Source of the DNA: Pseudobutyrivibrio ruminis
Lineage (GTDB): Bacteria > Bacillota > Clostridia > Lachnospirales > Lachnospiraceae
DNA length: 58,627 bases
NCBI RefSeq assembly: GCF_015057245.1
Contig: NZ_SVET01000016.1
Span: 1-58,627 of the forward strand
Direction of reading: 5' to 3'
Made by a program: the position numbers and the translations under genes. Positions 52,725-58,627 of this stretch are shown piece after piece. The notes beneath the pieces were generated by a model. That model ran no database searches and was not told the origin of the DNA. It was given only the letters and a program-made list of their open reading frames with translations. The stretch's first letter is position 1. Each line of letters starts with the position of its first letter.

Positions 52725-54494
52725 ATGTTTCAAAAAACCTATTATTTTCAAAGCATAGATGAGCTCGATGATATATTAAATACAATCTCAAATTCGGAAG
52801 CATACAATTCTGCTTCTGGTATTTTGATGCAATTATATAACTCAAAGACTGACGTGGATGAGCAGGCCATAATTAATATAATTATAAGCCAATGTCCTAA
52901 GGCATGTCTTACTGGTATGACTGCAGCCAATATTGCCACAGAAGAATACGATATAAGCAATTTTCCATTGCAGCTATCTGTTACATATTTTAAAGAAACA
53001 CAGCTTGTTCAATTTGAATTCGATATGGAAAACACAACCGCTTTCGTGGCTGGCCGCTTTATGAGCAAAGCATTAGAAGAATTAGAGAATGTAAAATGTC
53101 TTCAAATACTTTATTATGCAAACAGTATTTCAATAAACAGTTTTGTCCATGAGTTTAACCATCACCATATACCTACATTCGGAGCGAAGGCTGGAAGAAA
53201 CATTCGAGTGTTAAATCCTGCTCATATATATGGCAAAGGTGTATACTCTACCGGATTTATTGTTGTTGCCTTTGTAAGTACTTCATTAAAAATATATATG
53301 GATAACAATCTTGGTTGGCAACCCATCGGTTTGGAAATGGCTATCACCAAAACATCCGGTAATAGCACTGTCGTTGAAGTTGATAAAAAGCCTGCGGTCG
53401 ATATATTTTCTAAATATTTGAAAGTTTCGCCCAATAATCACTTTGTTCAGAATGTTTGCGAATTTCCATTGATAATCGAGCGAAATAATTTCAAAATTGC
53501 AAGAGTTCCTTCTGGATATTTGCAAGATGGCAGCATTTCCTTCACGTCAGATGTGCAAAAAGGAGACCATTTTAGATTATCTTATGCAAATCCTGATAAT
53601 CTCTTTGCTCTCACTGCTCAATCCGTAAATGATGTACACAATTTTGAACCAGAAGCGCTTTTCATCTTTGAATGTGGCAATCGAGTAAAGTTTTTGAAGG
53701 ATAAATATTTAGAAGAAATCAATCAGTACTACCACTATTATCCTGAATTATCAGTAACTACCGGCTATGCTGAGCTATTCTATACTGATGATGGATTTGG
53801 TGGAGACTTAAATAGTGCTTTAGTTGCAGTAGGCTTCAAAGAGTCTGACAATTCTACAGACTGTATAATTCCATGTAGAGAGTATATTGTGGAAGAATCT
53901 GCCTCTCAGGATACGAATGTTGATCAAGAAATCCCATTTTTAGAACGTATCTTAACTTTCCTGGAAAGCACTTCTAAGGAATTGGACAACCTAAACAAGG
54001 AACTTGGCAAGGTAGCCTATACGGATCAACTTACTAAAATCTATAACCGTTGGGAATTAGAAAGAAAAATAGAAGAGGCGCTGGAACTCACAAATCAAGG
54101 CATGTCCTATGGCCTGTTCTTTATCGATATTGACCATTTCAAACATGTAAATGATACCTATGGCCATGATGTTGGTGATTCAGTTCTTTTATCAGTTGTA
54201 AATGTTATCAAGGAAAGTCTGAAAGAAGGCCATATATTTGGCAGATGGGGTGGTGAAGAATTTGTTTATATTATCCCGGATGCGGATGAAAAGACTGCAG
54301 TAGAATTTGCCGAATCTATACGAAAGAAAATCGACGATATATGCTTTGTGACTGTAAAACATATAACAATAAGCTTAGGTGTCACATTGGCAAAACCAAA
54401 TGACACCCTTGCATCATTTGTAAAAAGAGCGGATGACGCAGTATATGAAGCCAAGGAAAATGGCCGAAATCAAGTCAAATTCCATTTAGATTAG
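52725..54494 (+). CDS. FIST sensor-GGDEF diguanylate cyclase
   Basis: 589 residues. A FIST N-terminal domain (about 1-215) and FIST C-terminal domain (about 220-385, ESDNSTDCIIP end) form an intracellular sensor, followed by a short coiled coil (395-425) and a GGDEF domain (about 430-589) with YTDQLTKIYNRWELE, GLFFIDIDHFKHVNDTYGHDVGD and the intact GRWGGEEF. The product c-di-GMP switches motility and adhesion. No RxxD inhibitory site precedes the GGEEF (SLKEGHIFGRW), so product inhibition is probably absent. There is no membrane segment. GGAGG lies before the ATG. It ends two bases before the convergent niaR. Confidence 0.92.
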   Translation: MFQKTYYFQSIDELDDILNTISNSEAYNSASGILMQLYNSKTDVDEQAIINIIISQCPKACLTGMTAANIATEEYDISNFPLQLSVTYFKETQLVQFEFDMENTTAFVAGRFMSKALEELENVKCLQILYYANSISINSFVHEFNHHHIPTFGAKAGRNIRVLNPAHIYGKGVYSTGFIVVAFVSTSLKIYMDNNLGWQPIGLEMAITKTSGNSTVVEVDKKPAVDIFSKYLKVSPNNHFVQNVCEFPLIIERNNFKIARVPSGYLQDGSISFTSDVQKGDHFRLSYANPDNLFALTAQSVNDVHNFEPEALFIFECGNRVKFLKDKYLEEINQYYHYYPELSVTTGYAELFYTDDGFGGDLNSALVAVGFKESDNSTDCIIPCREYIVEESASQDTNVDQEIPFLERILTFLESTSKELDNLNKELGKVAYTDQLTKIYNRWELERKIEEALELTNQGMSYGLFFIDIDHFKHVNDTYGHDVGDSVLLSVVNVIKESLKEGHIFGRWGGEEFVYIIPDADEKTAVEFAESIRKKIDDICFVTVKHITISLGVTLAKPNDTLASFVKRADDAVYEAKENGRNQVKFHLD

Positions 54495-54496
54495 TA

Positions 54497-55024
54497 TTAC
54501 TGCAAAATCCAATCATCAAGAGGTAACCAGAAGCCCAAATCCTTAAGCTCCTGCTCAATAATATCAAGTGTCTCCTCATTATCTGCACTAATGATATGAT
54601 AATGATATCCACTTGTAGCAGAGCTTAGGGATTTTGATTTTCCTGAAGCTATCGCCTCCATAAATTCCTTTGCCTGACGTCTTGAGCTAACATTAAGTGG
54701 CGCCTCGAGGCGATTATAAAAGCGATGGTTAATAATGATATTCTCTGCACAACCACCATTATCAACTATTGCAAAAAGCTCATCTAATATCTGATCATCA
54801 TTGTGATGACTCTTTATTATTCTTTTGCATTTATTCTCAGATGCTAATACATATCCTCTGTTTGTTGAAGTAATTTCTATGCCATTAGCTCTAATTAATG
54901 CAATATCTGTAACCACAACCTGGCGACTAACATCAAGTTCATTTGCCAGTGCTGTGCCCGATACAGGCTTATCCGATTTTCGAATTATCTCTATAAGTCT
55001 TTTTCTTCTTGCCTGTCCGTCCAT
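54497..55024 (-). CDS. niaR: NAD-biosynthesis repressor NiaR
   Basis: 175 residues. An N-terminal winged helix-turn-helix (about 1-60, KPVSGTALANELDVSRQVVVTDI) and a C-terminal 3H domain (about 78-170) with the conserved histidines in IIINHRFY and GYHYHII. NiaR represses NAD-synthesis and niacin-uptake genes when niacin is plentiful. As the last gene of nadA-nadB-nadC-niaR it probably regulates its own operon through a palindrome over the nadA promoter. The regulation is by family knowledge, not shown here. Confidence 0.92.
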   Translation of the reverse strand: MDGQARRKRLIEIIRKSDKPVSGTALANELDVSRQVVVTDIALIRANGIEITSTNRGYVLASENKCKRIIKSHHNDDQILDELFAIVDNGGCAENIIINHRFYNRLEAPLNVSSRRQAKEFMEAIASGKSKSLSSATSGYHYHIISADNEETLDIIEQELKDLGFWLPLDDWILQ

Positions 55025-55044
55025 AGTTCCTCCCTTTATGCAGA

Positions 55045-55896
55045 TTAAACTGCATGTAAGTTTTTCATTGAAATATCAAGAATTGGAGCTGAATGAGTTA
55101 ATGCTCCACTTGAAACATAATCAACTCCGCTGTCTATTATATTTTTTATGTTCTCTTTTGTCACGTTTCCTGAGCATTCTGTTTTAGCGCGACCATTAAT
55201 TATTGCAACTGCTTCTTTCATAGTTGCCACGTCCATATTATCAAGCATGATAATATCAGCACCTGCTTCCACTGCTTCCTTAACCTGCTCAAGAGTTTCT
55301 GTTTCGATTTCAATCTTTCTAACAAATGGAGCATACTCCTTTGCCATCTGAACAGCCTTTGTAATAGAGCCTGCTGCTCCTATGTGATTGTCCTTTAAAA
55401 GAATACCATCAGAAAGATTGTATCTGTGGTTTTGTCCACCGCCACACTTTACTGCATATTTCTCAAAAATACGCATGTTAGGTGTAGTCTTTCTAGTATC
55501 AAGAAGAACGGTCTTGCTGCCCTCTAAAAGCTTAACAACTTGATTTGTATATGTGGCAATTCCACTCATACGCTGAAGGTAGTTAAGAGCCACGCGCTCT
55601 CCTGAAAGAAGCACACGAATGTCTCCCTTTACCTTTGCCATAAGCTGTCCCTTTGTGACCTTATCTCCATCTTTTACATACTTTTCCACAATTGTATCTT
55701 CATCAAGCAACTTGAATACACGCTCGTATACGTCCATTCCACAAATTACACCATCCTGCTTGCAGATAAGCTCCACCTCGCCTGCCTGTGGACCAGGCAT
55801 AACAGAGTTTGTAGTAACATCTTCACTTGAAATATCTTCTCTTAACGCCATTTTAATAAGCTCATCAGCATTAAGCTTCATTGTAATATTGTTCAT
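55045..55896 (-). CDS. nadC: Nicotinate-nucleotide pyrophosphorylase (carboxylating)
   Basis: 283 residues. Converts quinolinate and PRPP to nicotinate mononucleotide. The N-terminal sandwich (1-110) precedes the barrel; conserved LDTRKTTPNMRIFEKYAVKCGGGQNHR (about 130-156), DGILLKDNHI, VEAGADIIMLDNM and the late VDYVSSGALTHSAP. Its ATG follows nadB with no gap (the codons abut). Followed after 20 bases by niaR. Confidence 0.95.
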   Translation of the reverse strand: MNNITMKLNADELIKMALREDISSEDVTTNSVMPGPQAGEVELICKQDGVICGMDVYERVFKLLDEDTIVEKYVKDGDKVTKGQLMAKVKGDIRVLLSGERVALNYLQRMSGIATYTNQVVKLLEGSKTVLLDTRKTTPNMRIFEKYAVKCGGGQNHRYNLSDGILLKDNHIGAAGSITKAVQMAKEYAPFVRKIEIETETLEQVKEAVEAGADIIMLDNMDVATMKEAVAIINGRAKTECSGNVTKENIKNIIDSGVDYVSSGALTHSAPILDISMKNLHAV

Positions 55897-57204
55897 TTAT
55901 ATGGCCTCCTTTTCGGCTCTTAAGTCTGCTTCTTTTTTGATTTCACCAACCACCATTGCATGATAGTTTTCCATAATGCTTGGAAGATCCTCATAACCAT
56001 CCATGTTTACAAGGTTATCAAAATCCTCTGCTGATTTATAGTCATTTCTTGCTGCAATATCCAGTGCGGCACGCTTTGCAAATACAAGGCTTTCAAGCAA
56101 TGAATTGCTAGCAAGACGATTCCTTCCATGTACTCCATTACAGCTGGTTTCGCCAACTGCGTACAGCTGCTCCATTGTGGTTTTGCTGTCTTTATCTACA
56201 TAAATGCCGCCCATGAAATAGTGCTGTGCAGGCACCACTGGAACCCAATCAGTAAGAGGATCATATCCAGCCTCCTTGCACTTATTGTAGATATTTGGAA
56301 AATGATTTAAAATTTCATCCTTTGGAATTGGTGAAAAATCCAGCCATACATGCTCAGTTCCCTGCTCCTTCATCTTGTCAAAGATTGCATGACTAACCAC
56401 ATCTCTTGGCTGTAATTCATCTGTAAATCTTTCACCGTTCTTATCTCTAAGGACTGCTCCTTCTCCACGAACAGACTCTGAAATCAAGAAGCTTCGTCCA
56501 CCCTGCTTTGTAAACAAAGTTGTAGGATGAATCTGTACATAATCGCAGTTCTCCAGCTTAACATTGTGATACATAGCAAGTGCCAAAGCATCCCCAGAGA
56601 TATGCCTGAAGTTTGTTGAATGAGGATAAACACCGCCTAAGCCTCCGCAGGCCAGCACTGTTACATCCGCTTCTATTGCTGTTGTTTTACCATCCATATC
56701 TGCAACAACAATTCCATAGCATACATTTTCATGACAAACCCAATCAACCATAGTTGTGTGTGCCATCAATGTGATATTATCTCGCTCCTGTACTCTCGCC
56801 AAAAGCTTACTTGTAATCTCGCGTCCTGTAATATCTGCATGAAACAGAATACGATTGTTGGAGTGAGCTCCCTCCTTTGTAAAGAGGAACTCACCATCCT
56901 TTTTATCAAATTCTACCCCATAGTTAACCAAATCATTGATTATACTCTGAGAGCTCTTTATCATGATTTCAACCGACTCCCGACGATTTTCATAATGACC
57001 CGCTCTCATTGTATCCTCAAAATATGCCTCATAGTCTGCTTCATCTCTAAGCATACATATGCCGCCCTGCGCCAAAAAGCTATCGCATCCATCCAAGGCA
57101 TCCTTTGAGATACATAATATTTTTTTATCCTGTGGCAGGCTCAGTGCACAAAACAAACCTGCAACACCTGTACCTACAATTACTACATCATATTTCTTTT
57201 CCAT
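55897..57204 (-). CDS. nadB: L-aspartate oxidase
   Basis: 435 residues, shorter than the E. coli enzyme (540) because the C-terminal helical domain is reduced, as in many Clostridia. FAD site VIVGTGVAGLFCALSL (about 8-23); LAQGGICML, HADITGREI, and RHISGDALALAMYHN, IHPTTLF, GRSFLISESVRGEGAVL and GRNRLASNSLLESLVFAKRA in order. It oxidises L-aspartate to iminoaspartate for NadA. It lies 22 bases after nadA and abuts nadC. In anaerobes fumarate is the usual electron acceptor (family knowledge). Confidence 0.95.
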   Translation of the reverse strand: MEKKYDVVIVGTGVAGLFCALSLPQDKKILCISKDALDGCDSFLAQGGICMLRDEADYEAYFEDTMRAGHYENRRESVEIMIKSSQSIINDLVNYGVEFDKKDGEFLFTKEGAHSNNRILFHADITGREITSKLLARVQERDNITLMAHTTMVDWVCHENVCYGIVVADMDGKTTAIEADVTVLACGGLGGVYPHSTNFRHISGDALALAMYHNVKLENCDYVQIHPTTLFTKQGGRSFLISESVRGEGAVLRDKNGERFTDELQPRDVVSHAIFDKMKEQGTEHVWLDFSPIPKDEILNHFPNIYNKCKEAGYDPLTDWVPVVPAQHYFMGGIYVDKDSKTTMEQLYAVGETSCNGVHGRNRLASNSLLESLVFAKRAALDIAARNDYKSAEDFDNLVNMDGYEDLPSIMENYHAMVVGEIKKEADLRAEKEAI

Positions 57205-57226
57205 GCTTCATACTCTTTCCCGCAAA

Positions 57227-58135
57227 CTACTTTGCCAACTCCAGCATTCTCTTAAGTGGAATAAGTGATTTTTCCCTCTTCTCATCACTTACTTCAACAA
57301 CCCCAGTTCTATCTCTCAAACAATCTCTTACCTTCTCCAAAGTAACCTTCTTCATGTTTGGACAAATCTGAACAGAACCTGCTGAATAAAATGTCTTATC
57401 TGGATTATTCTTCTTGAGCTGATAAAGCACCCCAAGCTCCGTAGATATGATGAATTCTTTTTTATCAGATGCAGTAGCATAATCAATTATTCCTGAAGTG
57501 CTTCCAATATAGTCCGCATACTCCAATACATCTAATGTACACTCAGGATGAATCAGAACCTCCGCATCCGGATGAGCCTCCTTCGCCCTCTTTACTGAAT
57601 CCACAGTAACAGCCTTATGCACATGGCAATAACCGTCGTTAAAGATGAAATTCTTCTCCGGAACCTTACTAGCAATATACCTTCCCAGATTCTCATCAGG
57701 AATAAAATAAATATTCTTATTAGGCAATGACTTTACGATCTTCATAGCATTTGAAGAAGTAACACACACATCTGAATGCATCTTCAATTCCGCTGTAGAA
57801 TTGATATAGCAAACAACTGCCACATCATCATACTCAGCCCTTACCTGATTAATCTTTTCCACCTCTGCCATATGCGCCATAGGGCAATCCGCTTTCTCAT
57901 CAGGCATCAGCACCGTCTTCTCAGGATTCAGAATCTTAGCCGATTCCCCCATAAACTTAACACCTGCAAAAACAATGGTACTCTCCTTCAAATCCACAGC
58001 TACCTTTGCCAAATAGTAACTGTCCCCCACATAATCCGCTATCTCCTGCACATCATCATTAACATAATAATGGGCCAAAATAACAGCGTTCTTTTCCTTC
58101 TTTAACTCCTTAATCTCTTCTGCCAGAGTAGACAT
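57227..58135 (-). CDS. nadA: Quinolinate synthase A
   Basis: 302 residues, the short 4Fe-4S type. Condenses iminoaspartate with dihydroxyacetone phosphate. ILAHYYVNDDVQEIADYVGDS, VCVTSSNA, HPECTLDV, QICPNMKKVTLE hold the three cluster cysteines. The start at 58135 follows AAAGGAG; the frame is open further upstream through the promoter but is not translated there. First gene of the operon. Confidence 0.96.
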   Translation of the reverse strand: MSTLAEEIKELKKEKNAVILAHYYVNDDVQEIADYVGDSYYLAKVAVDLKESTIVFAGVKFMGESAKILNPEKTVLMPDEKADCPMAHMAEVEKINQVRAEYDDVAVVCYINSTAELKMHSDVCVTSSNAMKIVKSLPNKNIYFIPDENLGRYIASKVPEKNFIFNDGYCHVHKAVTVDSVKRAKEAHPDAEVLIHPECTLDVLEYADYIGSTSGIIDYATASDKKEFIISTELGVLYQLKKNNPDKTFYSAGSVQICPNMKKVTLEKVRDCLRDRTGVVEVSDEKREKSLIPLKRMLELAK

Positions 58136-58174
58136 AACAATTCTCCTTTTACATGCCAATCTCAGTTGACAGCA

Positions 58175-58214
58175 AGTATACCACATGTATAGTCTACTGA
58201 CAAGACACTTGTCA
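58175..58214 (-). promoter_or_regulatory. nadA promoter with a palindromic operator
   Basis: On the minus strand, TTGTCA (58203-58198), 17-base spacer, TATACT (58180-58175). The palindrome TGACAAGACACTTGTCA (58198-58214, 7-base arms) covers the -35. It is the likely site of NiaR, encoded four genes downstream. Confidence 0.75.
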
Positions 58215-58217
58215 AAA

Positions 58218-58335
58218 CACCGTCACGCCCTCCAGCCAACCAACTCTTTCAGGCCGCCATGCCCTCCCGGCCTCTCACGTTAAGGGCCACCCTACCCCGG
58301 CCCCCGGCACACCGTACACCACCGCTACCACCTGG
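58218..58335. other. C-rich gene-free stretch upstream of nadA
   Basis: A block strongly enriched in C on the plus strand (for example GGCCACCCTACCCCGGCCCC), much more GC-rich than the rest of the window. No open frame with a ribosome binding site, no RNA family recognised, no clear dyad. Confidence 0.5.
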
Positions 58336-58627
58336 GAGTACGTCACAGATTTTGGATTATCTAAATGTGTAGTCGCCCATATTTATTAGTAGGTGTTCTT
58401 ACAAAGTTTTACAATTCTATCGGTAAGGTATGGGTGGAGACGGACAAACACTACTCTGAGTAATCATCTGTCTTAAGCTAGCTTTGTATTTATTACTATT
58501 TGCTTTGGAGCGAACTTAGAAAAAAGAAAAGAGATATTTGATATAAATTGGCAGCTGCCGCTAGGACGGCGGCAATGTCATTTAGATAAGAACTTTGCTT
58601 TCTAATTTTAGAATTTAAACTTGATAT
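58336..58627. other. Right-end stretch with no supported gene
   Basis: AT-rich sequence. A GC-rich 7-bp hairpin GCTGCCG/CGGCGGC (58554-58573) lies near the end, without a T-run. A frame at 58365-58463 lacks a ribosome binding site. Any gene here would have to start beyond the window. Confidence 0.4.

Noticed and set aside
54495..54496. Possible fusion or overlap of the FIST-GGDEF and niaR genes
   Set aside because: The genes are convergent with intact stop codons two bases apart; there is no sign of fusion, only very tight packing without a terminator.
58365..58463. A 32-codon open frame near the right end
   Set aside because: No ribosome binding site beyond a weak GGA, unusual composition and no recognisable domain.

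Overview
The window reads as chromosome from an anaerobic, low-GC Gram-positive bacterium of the Lachnospiraceae, most like Butyrivibrio or Pseudobutyrivibrio. This is inferred from gene content and protein style (MutS2, YhaM, Veg, NiaR, long-form HPF, YhaN/YhaO, clostridial PAS and EF-hand proteins), AT-rich intergenic DNA and strong AGGAGG-type ribosome binding sites; no 16S gene is present to fix the taxon. About 52 protein genes are supported. I saw no tRNA, rRNA, CRISPR array, transposase or phage gene.

Layout. 1-7.5 kb: an EF-hand-type calcium-binding protein, a CPBP-like membrane protein, a flavin/pyridoxamine oxidase-like protein, a 41-residue zinc-ribbon microprotein, the rlmD-yhaM pair and a GH42 beta-galactosidase. 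7.5-17 kb: a stand-alone PAS-like protein, mutS2, a HAD phosphatase, then the branched-chain amino acid importer livJ-livH-livM-livG-livF ending in a cytidylate-kinase-like gene; livJ and livH are separated by 230 bases of hairpins and direct repeats. 17-21 kb: a translationally coupled run of an NlpC/P60 wall hydrolase, a SurA-like membrane protein, SEC-C methionine aminopeptidase and a pseudouridine synthase; then veg, divergent from plsC. 21.9-26 kb: ddl-murF, an XRE regulator whose ribosome binding site lies in a 12-bp hairpin, and hpf. 26-31 kb: an SDR reductase, a WYL regulator and a murL-murD2 operon, which encodes an alternative way of putting D-glutamate into peptidoglycan precursors. 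31-34.7 kb: yhaN/yhaO-like nuclease-associated genes. 34.8-46.2 kb: a complete cellobiose-type PTS locus (IIA, IIB, IIC, phospho-beta-glucosidase, HPr, enzyme I, second phospho-beta-glucosidase) with a divergent DUF3284 gene, a PRD-type regulator and a Cof-type phosphatase. 46.3-54.5 kb: signalling genes (chemoreceptor, tandem-receiver protein, hybrid histidine kinase, ung, FIST-GGDEF protein). 54.5-58.2 kb: the nadA-nadB-nadC-niaR operon with a palindrome over its promoter. The last 440 bases hold a C-rich stretch and no convincing gene.

How the parts fit: four cytoplasmic peptidoglycan-precursor enzymes (Ddl, MurF, MurD2, MurL) and a wall hydrolase lie within 11 kb. The PTS locus carries its own general phosphotransferase proteins, and its HPr has lysine where the regulatory serine 46 is expected, so it looks built for transport rather than catabolite-repression signalling. 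The most interesting signals are the MurL/MurD2 pair, the HPr and degenerate PRD-regulator pairing, a very long GC-rich inverted repeat that copies the end of a phospho-beta-glucosidase gene, the hairpin at the XRE start, and an identical 13-mer in the divergent veg/plsC promoters.
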